Shown here: positions 10,183 to 21,760 of the stretch, piece after piece
Layout: the number at the start of each line of letters is the position of its first letter
How positions within the stretch are numbered: the first letter of the stretch is position 1
DNA from: Acephala macrosclerotiorum
Lineage: Eukaryota; Ascomycota; Leotiomycetes; Helotiales; Mollisiaceae
DNA: 37,124 nucleotides
NCBI GenBank assembly: GCA_014904845.1
Contig: MU119622.1
Coordinates: forward strand, 1 to 37,124
Reading direction: 5' to 3'
The notes under the pieces: generated by a model
Seen by the model: the letters and a program-made list of their open reading frames with translations, nothing else
The model's database searches: none
What the model was told of the DNA's origin: nothing
Program-made: the position numbers and the translations under genes

Positions 10183-12979
10183 TTAAAAAGACTTTAAAAA
10201 GATTGCAATAAGCCTTCCGGAGTTCCTCTTTATAAACTTTAAATGGCTATCAAGACTTTCGGCACCGCTCCGAAAATCGGGGGTTTCTGATGCTGCTTTC
10301 ATTTGAGAATCTATCAGGCAAGCCCGGATTAGCATTTGGACCACCAACAAGACCAACGCAGAAAACACTCACCAAGATCCTTCATGATACTCCGAATTTC
10401 GCTCACCAACTCCACCGCCTCCTTCCCAAAGCCCTCCGATTCATTCCTCTCGACCATTTCACCCCTCAACGGGTTAAAGCCCGCGCTAGAACTCTTCTTC
10501 TTCCTCTTCCCTGTACTTTTGTCACCACTCTTGTGGCTTTTGAACACCATATGGAAAAGCTCACACATGTGCGCAAACGGCAAGTCATCTAGCCGTCGAC
10601 AAACCAGAATGGCCTCTTCGCCATCAACCTTCAGGCTTCCAGAATTTTCCCGAGAGTGAAGCACCAGTCCTTCCATTGCTGTCTGCACTTCTTCTATACA
10701 GATGCATAGAATCAGGAGGACGCAAAAGGTCGTCGCCCATGCGGATTTGCTCTTGCGATAAAGCTCTCTTTGGAGGTCTTCGAGGAGGTTCCAGGTCTCG
10801 CGCTTTATGATCTCGTTTACCGTGTACTTGAGCTGGCGATTCAGAAGCCGGGAAACTAAGCGCGAGGTAATGCCCTGGACTGGTGGGTTCGTGATGGATG
10901 CTTTTATAGCTGAGAACGAAGTATGGGTAAACCTGACGCCTGTATTCATAAATCGGTAGCCAGCATAGAGCATCATGGCTTTATTGAGAAGGGCAGGCTG
11001 GGAGAATCTTAGCTTACTCGACCCAAACGGAGACGATACAATCGGTAACTCACGTCTCCAGAGGTGCTTATCGCTCTATGGAACTTGCAGACAGCAGCGA
11101 AAACTCGAGTTGAGATCTCGCTAGAATATTGCATAGGAACCACCTGTTTATTGTCGCAATGGTGCCGAACCATTGACTTAATGTGGTCAAGGCATTTCTG
11201 CTGCAGATCATCGTCGAGCCTAGGTAGGGCTAATGTTGCTGGAAACCGCTGCTCGAATGTGACACCTTGTTGGACAAGACTTGGTATGACAGCGATAGTA
11301 GGTCTCTCCCCAAAAGGCGGCACATATTCAGTTAAAAGCAAGACAAGAGGTGGGTAATCTCGACCACATGAAAATTGCGCCTCCACTGTATTTAAAGTGA
11401 AGTAATTGTCGTATATGTTAGCAAGTTGATCTACTTGCGCCTTATCTAAATGTCTTTTCAAAGCTCCTGCTTTGATATTAGTGCTTTGTAAAGTAATGCT
11501 TGATAGGGAAACTTACGAGGAAATAATAATTTGATGTAGTCTGATAATCGGGCTCTGGTACATATCTCAAAGCTTGAAAATAATCGTGGGGACTCCTGCT
11601 CTTTCTTGCAACGGGCACAAATGCCATCCTTATCACCATCACACTACAATATCATTAGCAAAATTCGATGGTATAGGAGAAGTAGAATTACTTCAACTTT
11701 TGCCAAGGCACATGACATGCATGCTCCGATACGCCTAGTCTCTGATACTTTCGTTCGTTTAGGAGGTGGCAAAGAGCCTTTCCTCCTGCCTCGCCTCTTC
11801 TCGTTAGGATCTCTTATCTGGCTGTGTTCACTGGATTCTGGAGATGGCCACCTGATAATAGGAACAGCAGTTTTTTGACATTGGGTCGCTCCTCCGAGAT
11901 CTGGAGATTTTGACCTTTTAAGATTGCTTCTGGAAGAACTTGCTTGCGAGTTTATCTCGAAAGGACCCAGGAGATGTGGGGAGTCTCGCTGTCCTGGAGG
12001 TGAATCGAACCCTGAATGTGGCGCGCTCAAAAATGTCTCATCTTGATCTAAGGTGCACGCAAAATCGGGATTTGGGGTGTTTCGATTCAAATCAGAAGTA
12101 AAATCAAGATGAGGGGGATACTGAATATTGCTTCCATACGTAAATTGCTCTGAGGCGAAATCGCCAACGTGTCGGAAATTGAATTGGTCGACATCAATCC
12201 CTGTATTCAAAATTGAAGAGTTAAGAAGTGTCGACACGTCTAATATTTTTAGCATATCTTTGTTATATCGTGAAAGTGTGCAGGCATACCTGAGGAAAGC
12301 GCATGTTCTACTGACAGCGGAACCAGAGAATCTACAGCGGAACGGTCATCTTGACTGTGCCAGTCCGAGACGAAAATCGATTCAGGCGCAGGGAGCTCGA
12401 TGCCCGACGTTGTGAGCCTAGTGTCACTGACTGGGTCATGCGCTAATGAAGGGTCCCACGAGAACTGGAAGCCAGGAACACTACTCCCCGAACCGTCCGC
12501 TAGATCGTTGAAGGAAAGATCATTATCATCAATGTTGAATGAATATTCAAATGGGAGTGTACTATTAGATTCCCAACCAAAGGTACCCGATAAGTTGCTA
12601 TCATCGATTATCTGCCCATCTGGCCTTGGTGTCTCCTGTCTAGAGTGCGCTTCCTCGCCATTGGGCATTGCGATCCGAGGAATGTTCAAGGAACCCTCGG
12701 TCAGGGCTCTGGAAAGAATAGAGCTAGGTGATGATGTCCCGCAGTCGAAACAAAGACTTTGCCGACAAAGCTCGTCATCAGGGTATCGCGGTAATGGATG
12801 CGAGCCTGGAGTCCACGCAGCGAAACCTGCACCTGGTGGAGAATGCAATTGCTCTGGATGTCCAGTCGATTAGTAACAGGACAAATTCTTGCGTTAGGAA
12901 GATTTCGGACTAAAAGAATGCAAGGCTGGACGATATTACCTGCGGGAATGTTCGCAAATTGGCAAATTTTTGACGGCAT
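10183..12979 (-). CDS. Zn2Cys6-like fungal transcription regulator, seven exons
   Basis: Exons: 12979-12940, 12832-12290, 12200-11692, 11643-11517, 11466-11054, 10997-10373, 10310-10183. Introns are 107, 89, 48, 50, 56 and 62 nt with GT..AG ends and matching phases; the first has a TACTAAT branch site. The product is 794 aa and starts MPSKICQFANIPAG. Residues 1-330 are Ser/Pro/Asp rich. A basic stretch (KRRGRRKG, PPPKRTK) leads into C355-x2-C358-x6-C365-x7-C373-x2-C376 and a final Cys at 392 after a long gap, a variant binuclear zinc cluster. The rest is helix-rich, as in fungal regulators. It should bind DNA in the nucleus; target genes are unknown. It is one of the few genes here that reads through without a stop. 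The exon 1 assignment is the least certain part. Confidence 0.75.
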
Positions 12980-13765
12980 GATGCCCGTTTATGCCTTAAA
13001 TTTTAAGGCAGTTACCAGGATGCGCTATCCAGCCAAAAAAGCATAAGTTTATGCAAAAAGTAAAAAAACGGCACGAAGCTGGATCCGGAGTCCAGGTATA
13101 TAATCATTCCTATATTTTTGTTGAGCCCCACGCCCGACTTCTTTCTCTCCACACCCTTGTCTGTGGTGCAACCTTCGCTGTACTCACCGAAATACTTCAT
13201 CCCATCCTCCACCATGAAATCCAGCCATTTGAGTCTAACCATAGTTGCGCAAATTTTTCGGTGTACAATTTGGCTAAGTCTTGGTCGTCCGGAGCCTATC
13301 ATCGAGACTGGTGTACAGCCTCATGTAATGTTTTGCATACGGGTATAAGGCTGCACTTGTGGTTTTTATTGGGTAGTAATGGGCTGAGAAAGTGCACAGT
13401 AAGATTCGATCCAGGAGTTTGCTGTTCTCGAAATCGTAGAACAGGTGGTTGTATATTATTTGACGCAAGAAAAGGGCGAGAGGGTGAAGCACTGGCTGAG
13501 AAAATGAGCTGGGAGTAAGCCTTGTATTATCAAAACATGCATCAGCAAAACTCTGACACCGCCTACCTGCCTGCACCATTAGAACCATTAGGCATCCGCC
13601 GCGCCTGTCATGCTTGTCATTTTAACTCGCGTGCTGCCGGCGCCCGTCATACCTAGGATGCACAGGGCGCCTGGAACAAATGAAAAATATTAATTATATT
13701 TCGGGTTATTTTTAATACGAATATTAAATTTCTCGGCTTTGAATATATATGCCCGATTATTTAGG
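12980..13765. other. promoter region of the regulator, no gene seen
   Basis: Several frames of 60-155 codons overlap on both strands without motifs. From about 13680 the sequence becomes A+T rich up to the solo LTR. Confidence 0.4.
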
Positions 13766-13770
13766 AATAT

Positions 13771-13998
13771 TGTTGGAACGTCCGGGGACAAATCACGAAA
13801 CACTAAGATCTTAGTCTGGTGTCAATGATTCAATTCTGTCTGCCTCTTCTCGGAAGGGGCATCCCTCTACCTATATAATTAAACAGAGTGGACGTAAGAT
13901 TAAAGAGTGGACGCTAGGGCAACTGTTGCCAAGGGCAATAGAGATCATAGCTAGATCATCTAGCCGATCGCCTAAGCGATCACATGATTGAACCGACA
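13771..13998. mobile_element. solo LTR (228 bp) with AATAT target duplication
   Basis: The unit begins TGTTGGAACG and ends GAACCGACA, so it has TG..CA ends with short imperfect inverted termini (TGTTGG against TGTCGG). The five bases before (13766-13770) and after (13999-14003) are both AATAT. A TATA-like ctatataa lies inside (13871-13878). Size, termini and 5-bp duplication fit the LTR of a Ty1/copia- or gypsy-type retrotransposon left by LTR recombination. The match lies in an A+T-rich neighbourhood, so a chance duplication is not excluded. Confidence 0.55.
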
Positions 13999-14330
13999 AA
14001 TATAATTTATAATTTATTTTATAAAAATTATATAATTAATTTCAATATTTATTTATATAAATTTAGATTTAAAATTTAAAAATTTTATATATTTTAATAT
14101 TTTAATAATAAATTTAAAAAAAAAATTTAAATTAAAAATAAAAAATAAAAATAAAAAGAAATAATAAAGAAATAACAAATAAAAAAAAAGTAATTAATAA
14201 AAATAAAGAGAATAACTTTAAAAAAAGTTTTTTTATTGAATTTTTTTCCAATTGCTATTATATTTCGAAGATTCGTAAACCCGAAATAATTCGAAAAACT
14301 TTTGATTTGTTAAATTAATAACGCAGTGAG
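13999..14330. repeat. A+T-only island, RIP-like
   Basis: About 330 bp made almost wholly of A and T, with isolated G or C. It resembles the large block at the right end of the window and is probably the remnant of a repeat mutated by RIP. No coding text is visible. Confidence 0.6.
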
Positions 14331-15258
14331 ATTAATAGGTATAATACATGCATTCTTACCCATATATACTTTACTCGGAGCTTGTTGGCTTCTTCCAAGC
14401 AGGCATTGTTATATATAGCGCAGAGTTCAACTTGTCAGCTTGCAAGCACTCGTTTATTTCGTACCCATTTCGTTCCTCATCGTGCAATTCTATAAGTCCA
14501 ACCAGCATCCATCATCTCCATGCCAGAAGTGCCTGTCTGCACTTTTCATTATTTTTCCGCAACATTTTTATTAGTTCCTGCTGGTTATACGAAGATCATG
14601 ACACGGAGCAGTTCGAAATACTGAGACGAAGGACTTATCACAAGACTCGAAATGGATGTGCAGAATGTAAGAGAGAGAGAGGGCCAGGGTACGAATGAAG
14701 TTTTATTTCGTGAACACCTGCGTAGTTATAGTGCCAAAATATTGCACGAAGACACTGGTTGCACAAAGCAAGGACGATAACATATAGCTATCCACATGTT
14801 GTACCCCAAAATTAACCTCAATTGAGTGCGATGAAGGGAAGCTAACTTGCATGCACGGCTTGAGACATTCGATGTCCTGTGTGTGTATTCCGCCTAGATC
14901 TAGAGTAGCATCTAAGTCTCCGTACAGTTTTAGTGCTAGAAGGGAATTGACTTCGCATCCCCTGCCCTCGCACCTCGCAAACTCCCAATTATGGCCAATT
15001 GAGCTTCGAACTTTTAATCCCTACCCAGGACTTACCCTTACGGAGATTCGATGGCCAAGATCTGAAATTACTACACTTCTTCACGACAGTCGCCTACCGC
15101 AGTCCAGTGATACAGCAGATTTGGCAGTGTAGTGTATCATAAATAGCATTCTCGCACGACTTTCTTCTCCACGGCATCTTGGCCTCTTCGGCCTTGCGCC
15201 TTTCATGCCTTCAGCTTGAGAAAAAGGAAGGTCTGCGTAGTACAGCAGCAAGGCACTA

Positions 15259-15304
15259 AGTCAAACCCCTTATTAATCGGCTACTTTCTAAAGTCGGCCA
15301 CTTT
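15259..15304 (+). repeat. left terminal inverted repeat
   Basis: 46-bp left end of the element, beginning AGTCAAACCCCTTATTAATC. It differs from the right end at repeat positions 24, 27 and 28, each T where the other copy has C. Confidence 0.85.
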
Positions 15305-15960
15305 ATAAAATTAAATATTATTCAACCAAAAATTTATATAATTATAAAAGCTTTTTTATTTTAACTTCTCTATATATAAAAGTATATTTTGGTTTAAAAC
15401 TAAAAATATTTTATAAATATTTTATTTAATAATTTTTAATTATATATTTATAAATTATATTAAAAGAAATTAATAAAATAATTTGAAAAAATTACAAAGA
15501 ATACTTTTAAACAATATATACTTAAAAATTAAAAAATTAAAAAATTCTATTAGTAATTATTTTTTTAAATTAAAGATTAAAAGTTTTTTATTATAAATTT
15601 ATATGAGAATTTTTTTAATTTCATTTTAAAAAAGAAATTATTAATAAAAAAAACTTAAAATTTTTATTTTTAACGTTGCATTAATATTAAGAATTATTAA
15701 AGAGAAAAATTAGATTTTTTTATTAATATTTGCCAAAGTTATTTATAAAATAAAAAAATTCAAAATTTGTATATAATTTATATATAAATCGAAAATCACG
15801 AATTTTAAAGTTTAATAATTTATTATTTAAAATTAAAAATTTAAAAAAAAATTAGTAACTTATTTAGTTTTTATTTAAATAATATATATTTTTAATTTTG
15901 TATTTTTTTATTAATAATTAATAGAAATATAAAAATCAAAAATCGTTATTTTTGGTGTAA

Positions 15961-16006
15961 AAAGTGGCCGACTTTAGAGGGTGGCCGATTAATAAGGGGT
16001 TTGACT
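15961..16006 (-). repeat. right terminal inverted repeat
   Basis: 46-bp right end, the inverted partner of 15259-15304. It keeps C at the three positions where the left copy has T, so it is the less mutated end. Confidence 0.85.
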
Positions 16007-16446
16007 TACGACAGAGCGATTAACACTTATCAGCAAGCGATGTCCAACATTACACGGGATAATTGCGAGGCATGCTTCGCTTTCTCCACCTTTGTTACTA
16101 TCTATTCATGAGTATCTTCGGACTGTACCAGGAATCTGTTCTTAGCCAGCCCCACAACAAATGAAAGCGGCAATAACTTTACCGTAGCATGGATCAGCCT
16201 TCTTCGTGGCATTCTGTCTCTGCTGGATGTATCGAGTCATTGGGTCAAGCAAGATGCATTAGGACCAATCCTGAGCACCATCGAGTATGATCCCCAGATC
16301 ATGCTTCCGTCGCAGAAACCTCTGCCAAATTTGATACACTCGAACAGCTATGGGCTTGGAACAGGATCGTGGTACCGCTATACCCTTCAACGATTTCGAA
16401 GGCAGATACCCTCAAAGAAGTAGCTCAGATGTTAAAGGATATTTAA

Positions 16447-17005
16447 ATTATGATCATTCATGGAGGGGAGAACGTCGACGCAATCGCTATGGTCATGGGG
16501 TGTGGCCACTTCGAACTCACGAATTGTATATCCAGATGGTACTCAGCTGCAGCCGGAGGGGCTTATCATATTGACTCACTACTCCTTTCTTTTTCGTAAG
16601 ATAGATTATTTCTGTTGTATGCAAGGAATGTGTAGGATACTATTAAAAAGTATTCATTGAATGCTTGGGAAGGAGTGAGAGAGTTGGATTATTTGGCCAT
16701 TACAAGATCTTATTCTGACTGGCTTTAATAACTTTGGATAACAAAGTCCTGTTTTGGTGACAGCAAGGATGTGCGAAAGTTCGAGTGTCCGAGTATGTGA
16801 TGCAATGGGCAAGTTAAAATATTTGAAGGTGGTCCCACGTGACCGTGACTCACCCGGTGTGGGAATTCAGGGGCTTGGTTCGCTAAGCGACGCTGAGGAC
16901 ACTTCAGATTTAAATATGAACTGACATCTGCCAACCTCCACAAAGATAAATTTTCCTTTTCAAAGCTATGCGCGAGGCCGTACACCTTGCAATAAACATT
17001 TCAAG
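16447..17005. other. no supported gene
   Basis: May hold the last decayed codons of the Zn2Cys6 relic (up to about 16575) and the former promoter of the CDC123-like relic. No intact frame with a motif. Confidence 0.4.
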
Positions 17006-17923
17006 ATGCCTGGTAAGAAATTGAAGCTAGTCAAAATCAACTCGGCGCTCGTCGCAGCGAACGAAGAAAACTACAACTCAAATTTCCACACTGAAAACGA
17101 AGCGCCAGGAGAGCCCATACCAACAGAAGTCCCACAATCATTTAAGCGCTAGAGTCTACTAATCGCAAGATCGCAGGACATTCCTCAAGAAAGCATCCAG
17201 ACCACCAACCTCACGAATGCACAAGCGCAACTCATCATCGATGCGTCACGAAGCTCACTTCATACTCGGGAGCTGAGCCGTATTTATACCGAAGAACTAG
17301 AAGAACTTGCTTCGTCCTTCCAGTCCCTCTTATTCCCGTCTCAGGGGTTGTTCTTGAGGCTTGATGCTTGCTCCCCCAAAGAAGACGGCCCGAGACGTTG
17401 TGCTGAGGCTTACAACTTCGCATCGAGCTACGAATTTCATTTTAAGGTGTATGGAGAGGCAGGAGGGCGTAGAGCTTTTCTTTCTGCCTTTCGATGAGAA
17501 TATGAGGACCGAAAAGGAGTACAGAGTGTTTTGCGTGCCACCAGACGGGAGGGTGACGTGCATCAGTCAGTACAGATGGCACAAGCCAAATATTTTCTTT
17601 GGCCATGCTGGAGAAGATGTCGCAATCATCATAGATCAGGTCAAGAAAGGCGCTCTTTCATATCACCACGAGATTCTGCTTGGATTAAACATAGGAAATG
17701 GTGGTGACATGGACAAGTTATTGCTCAAGCAAGGGTTCACTTTCGATATCATGTTTGATGAAGGAAGCGGGAAGTGCAAGTTTATTGAGCCCAATAGCTT
17801 CGGTGCCAGATCTGGATGTGGCTCCTGCTTGTTTCACTGGTTGAATGACGGGATATACTTTACGGTAACACGACCGCGGAAAAGGTGGAACATGATGAGG
17901 TGGAATTGCGGATCTCAATTTAG
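17006..17923 (+). pseudogene. CDC123/D123-family gene relic
   Basis: ATG 17006 begins MPGKKLKLVKINSALV and the frame meets TAG at 17150-17152. It continues with ELSRIYTEELEELASSF and LFLRLDACSPKEDG, then a one-base frame change near 17375-17395 gives VVLRLTTSHRAT, ELFFLPFDENMRTEKEYRVF, SQYRW and IEPNSFGARSGCGSCLFHW. A second frame change near 17852-17862 restores the family tail (DILYGN..DEVELRISI, stop 17921-17923). These are hallmark D123 motifs; CDC123 is an ATP-grasp protein that helps assemble translation factor eIF2. The N-terminus differs from the housekeeping protein, so this was probably an accessory paralogue. One stop and two frameshifts indicate a pseudogene. The open 17361-17942 part alone would lack the start and the correct end. 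Confidence 0.8.
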
Positions 17924-19729
17924 TGGTCGCCAGACACAGTAGCTCCTCAATAACCTTGGTTATTTCAAGGTTTCCTTTAATAAACTTGGCTTGAAATGTA
18001 ACTCCCGCCACAACCTTCGGCCGTAATGCACTGAACGTAGTCCTTGCTAAATTTCGTGTTCTGTTTGTGGCACCGTTTTAAATTTGCCCATCCTGCTAGA
18101 AAAAGTGCCTTAAGAGAGAGGAGAGATGGAAAGGATAGCTAGGCGGGATGGGATATTTAAAACGCTGGCTTTCTGATAGGGGACCTAGGTTATGGAGAGC
18201 AAATACGTACCAAGCAAGGTGAAGAATCGAACCCTACCTCCACCAAACGTGCTAGTTAGTAACATGGACCTTAGAATAAGGACTTTCGCTGTCATTTTTC
18301 TTTCTGCTGTCAACCGCTCATTCCAATTTCGCATGTTGAAATCTTTCCATCATTTCCACACGCCTTATTTTTAGTCTCTCCAAGCTATATATTATCTGCG
18401 CATCCTCCTTAACTATTCAGTCTCGATCAAGCAATGAAAAATATAAAGCGAAGAACCTCGCAAGATATACTCTGACCGTTGCCACTGCATAACGCTGCGT
18501 TGAGCTGCTCGGGATAAAAAAACTTTGCTTATATCTATAGTCACAAGAGAAGGTATTCCATCAAGAATTACGTTCTAGCACAACGAGTGAATTGCGAAAA
18601 CTTGTCTGGTCTCTATCAAAAGTCTTAGAACAGTTACGAATTGTAATTTCTTATTGATGAATTTCGATATTCACTCCAAGCCCAAATTAGAGCTATAACA
18701 AGTAGTACCGTACCGGAATGTCGACATGAGCATTTTCCATTTTCGTCTTTGGACCCGAGCAGTTGCTGCTCTAACCTGAGCTGAGCCCTGAGTCCTAAGC
18801 ACATCAACGAATCAGCTGGACCATGCTTAAGGGCTTCTCTTTTGGCCCCCTCACGAATTAGTTAAGTTTCCATATTATCTAAATATAAATCTTATTAGCA
18901 CCGACGGCGACCTGTTTTGGCCCCTCAACTACAAGCGCCGCCAACTAAAATTGGAAATAGTTAGGTAAGGGTTTCTTTCGGGGTTAACTCTAGATCCCTA
19001 TCAGCCAGAGCTCCACCTCCGAACTTCACCGAACTTCACAAATCCAGCCTCATCGTAGACGAACACCGGGTGTCAATCTGCTAACCATTCATTCAACTTC
19101 TCTTTGCCGTAAGTTGTACTTAAGGCCACACGATACTAGTCTATAAGGACCGTCGAAAAATAATTCTTTAAAAGTTTGAAAGAATAATAACACATATCTT
19201 AGGTGTGAGCATCTAGTGCGCTCATGAGCATGTTAATATTCATACGGGACGAGGTGTGGGCTTCTGACTAGCAGGGTTGTGCCATGGCATAGGAATATAG
19301 CCTCCAGTGCCTATCTTGGGCAAGATACCATTTATGCAGGGCCAGGCAACATAGGCGCGGCTTTAGAGTTATAGAGGACTACGACAGCTGGCTCGCTTAA
19401 TGGGCACAGTGAGATTCTTGTAGGTTTGAAATCACACCAGGAGAAGATATGTGAAGGCTCCGTCTGCTCGAGGAGGAGAGAATTCTATCTAAGCAAAGCA
19501 AGCACGGCAGAATTATCAGGCTTACTAATACTCTTGTTGGCTATCGCGAGATTCACGCAGCGGCGAGACTGGGCCAAGGGACAGGTCGTAGCTAGTTCCA
19601 CCAGGAGAGCCACGCAAGCAACACAGTTCGACGGCAGGCTGAGAAGCGTCTCGGAATTGGCATAGTTCCCGAGAGTTTGAATACATGCGGACAAGTTAAG
19701 ACCATTTTTTGGAGACCATTGTATTGCCG
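17924..19729. other. 1.8-kb stretch without a supported gene
   Basis: Only short frames (at most 79 codons) without motifs. I see no RNA gene: an RNA-polymerase-III B-box-like ggttcgattc on the minus strand near 18226 lacks a matching T stem. Confidence 0.4.
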
Positions 19730-21677
19730 CTACCGGATTTCTATAGTCATCTCGACTGTCTCTTCTTCAAACCAAGTCTCATCATCGACCTGGATCAACC
19801 CAATCCGAATGTAAGTTCCATCACCCATCTGCGAAGGAGCTACAACCATACCATACAAAGAGATATCATCGCCGCCAACTTCCTTCCCGATATGCACACA
19901 ATAGACATCTACCTCAAAAGGCACCAATGTATCCCCTTTCCGTGCTCTCCTCAATGTCACTTCTCCGTCACCACTTCCCGACCTCATTTCATAAGGGCAT
20001 AGTGCACAATCTGGCGCAATCGGCTCTCGAGTCATTGGATCTTCACCAACAGTGTAACCCCAGCAATCGCTTGGATCTGTGCAATTGATCCTGACTTTTG
20101 ACACCATTCCTTTCAACATAATATATCCATTTTGAACCTCCCCATACTTATTCAAGCTAGACACAGAAATATCGACATCTAAAACTGTGACAAGAGAAGT
20201 GAACGGAGCTGTTTCGTCGAGAGAAACGAAGTTTAGTGCCCCGTTCACAGATGCCCAGGACCAAGATGGCGCTATATATGTCTCTGATTGCAAGATTGGA
20301 GAAGAATTAGTGGAGACGTAGTCAACGGACCAACATAACTCCATCGGTAGATTCTCTTTCCACAATCCTGCTAGATAGGCAGAGCTTGCTCGTCCCTGGA
20401 TTTGCTTTGCAACACCACTAACAGCCGGTAACTTATCACTCTCAAATGTAAGTTCGCGTATGGAGTAGGACTCAATCAGATCGTGCCAGCATCGGTACGG
20501 ATCTTTTTCTTTTCCCCCACCGCCAGAGAGTATTTGGGCCAGACCCATAGAGTATAATCCTCTTGGTTTTGCCCCGTCTTCGGAGACTACTTCCGTCTTA
20601 CATTCGAAGATGAGCTCGGATTGGGTGTAATGTAATACTCGTGTCGAGAGGACGTTTTCTTGCCAGCACCACGCGCGTGAGGCCAGTGGACTTAGATCTT
20701 CGATGACCTGAGCCATCGAACTGCCTGTGTGCCTGCGCGCTAGAATCTCAACTTCCTGACCATCGGTACATGAGAATGGGAACTTTTCGGTCTGCCATCG
20801 TGAGCTACGCTCATGGAGGAAAGGAATGGTTCCATTCTTAGAGGAAGACGCTGAGATGGTAAGGTAAGCGTTTGAGTAATAATCGCACATCTTCGCAGAT
20901 TCGATTTCCCAGTCTACTTTGCTGTCTTGGATGATACAGAGGGAGTCGATCCAGATCCATTCAATATCTAATCGTCTTGCTACTGTAATTGCATCTTGGA
21001 ATACTCGGGAGAGATTATTCCATTCGATGTTGGTTTGCATCTGACCGAGGGATGAGGAGGTTGTTTTTATGGGTTGGTGACCGCCCCAGCAGTGGCTCAA
21101 GGCAATGTAAGATGCTTGGATGTTACTCGGCTCGACGAGTCTAATGGTGTCTTTGGAAATGGAGCCGATGTTGAGGACGCGTTTCGGTAATGGCGTTGAA
21201 ATTGACCTTTGACATTTTGAATGCGATGCACAACAATTCTGGATTCTGTCATGAATAAATGCAAAGCATTCATGAGAATCCGGTCGAGTAGACATGGGAC
21301 CAAGGGCTCCCAAAGTCGGGAGTTCAGCTATTGGAGCATCTACTATTCTGAGCACGATGATAATCTCCTAGAAAGGGAGAAAGAACGGGAGAATGCCACG
21401 TACCCAATCTACGATAAACCCAAAGACTAGCCAAGGTATCCCAAGAGCCGTAATCATCGGTAGCAGATATAATCTCAACATTTGTCGCAGCGCAATGCTG
21501 CAGGTCAATGCGCAGCATTCCTTTCGTCTTGTCATGATCGGCGTTAGGGGCGAAGTGTTGCACGAGGCTGAGTAGAAGTGAGCAGTATTTGCATGTTTCT
21601 TGTATGTCGGCCAGCTTCAAAATGAAGCCTTCTTTGTAACCGCGTAGGTCCAAATTTTTGCAGGTCTTGCAAGGCAT
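19730..21677 (-). CDS. HET-domain protein (heterokaryon incompatibility type)
   Basis: Two exons, 21677-21420 and 21367-19730, with a 52-nt intron (21419-21368, GTTTAT..CTAG, pyrimidine-rich end). This is the only pairing I found that keeps the frame. The product is 631 aa. The N-terminus has the usual Cys-rich start (MPCKTCKNL, TCKYCSLLL) and then DSHECFAFIHDRI. The HET domain spans about 173-324: YIALSHCWG (173-181), IWIDSLCIIQDS (224-235), YYSNAYLTISAS and RAWCWQE (317-323), all three classic HET blocks. Such proteins act in non-self recognition between fungal strains. The partner is not recognisable here. An upstream in-frame TTG (21734) exists, but the ATG fits the family better. No stops or frameshifts, unlike most neighbours. 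Confidence 0.85.
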
Positions 21678-21760
21678 GGGCAGAAGAGCTACTTCCGTTT
21701 TAGACAGACGGTGGAGCGGTTGAGTTGTGTTCAAGCCACGCTTGTTCGCATTTGAAAAGT

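Larger units (their letters stand above)
15259..16006. mobile_element. 748-bp TA-flanked inverted-repeat element (pogo/Fot1-like, non-autonomous)
   Basis: The ends are AGTCAAACCCC..GGGGTTTGACT with terminal inverted repeats of 46 bp (15259-15304 and 15961-16006) that differ at three positions, all C in the right copy and T in the left. TA dinucleotides flank it (15257-15258 and 16007-16008), the target duplication of Tc1/mariner-pogo elements, and AGTCAA starts resemble Fot1-type ends. The interior is nearly pure A+T with no coding text, so it is a MITE or a deeply RIP-mutated copy. It sits inside the Zn2Cys6 relic. Removing it and one TA joins CAC-TAC-GAC in frame. Confidence 0.85.
14611..16446 (+). 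pseudogene. Zn2Cys6 regulator relic (UPC2-like type), split by a transposon
   Basis: RRRTYHKTRNGCAECKR (about 14621-14670) is the start of a Zn2Cys6 domain. After a probable intron, CDEGKLTCMHG (from 14827) supplies Cys 3 and 4, but the fifth Cys is Gly. Next comes ILASSALRLSCLQLEKKE (from 15176), a typical motif of fungal regulators with the Fungal_trans_2 architecture. A 748-bp element then interrupts the frame. Past it, the same frame resumes with DRAINTYQQAMSNI and CEACFAFSTFVTIYS, then TGA (16109-16111), FTVAWISLLRGILSLLDVS and, after another frame change, LEQLWAWNRIVVPLYPS. It was once a sterol-regulator-like DNA-binding protein. The zinc-cluster loss, stops, frameshift and insertion show that it is dead. 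Confidence 0.7.

Noticed and set aside
13274..13588. 104-codon minus frame upstream of the Zn2Cys6 regulator
   Set aside because: Contains plausible helices but no recognisable domain, and joining it by splicing led to stops.
18215..18240. tRNA B-box-like sequence on the minus strand
   Set aside because: The T stem does not pair and no acceptor or anticodon arm is visible.
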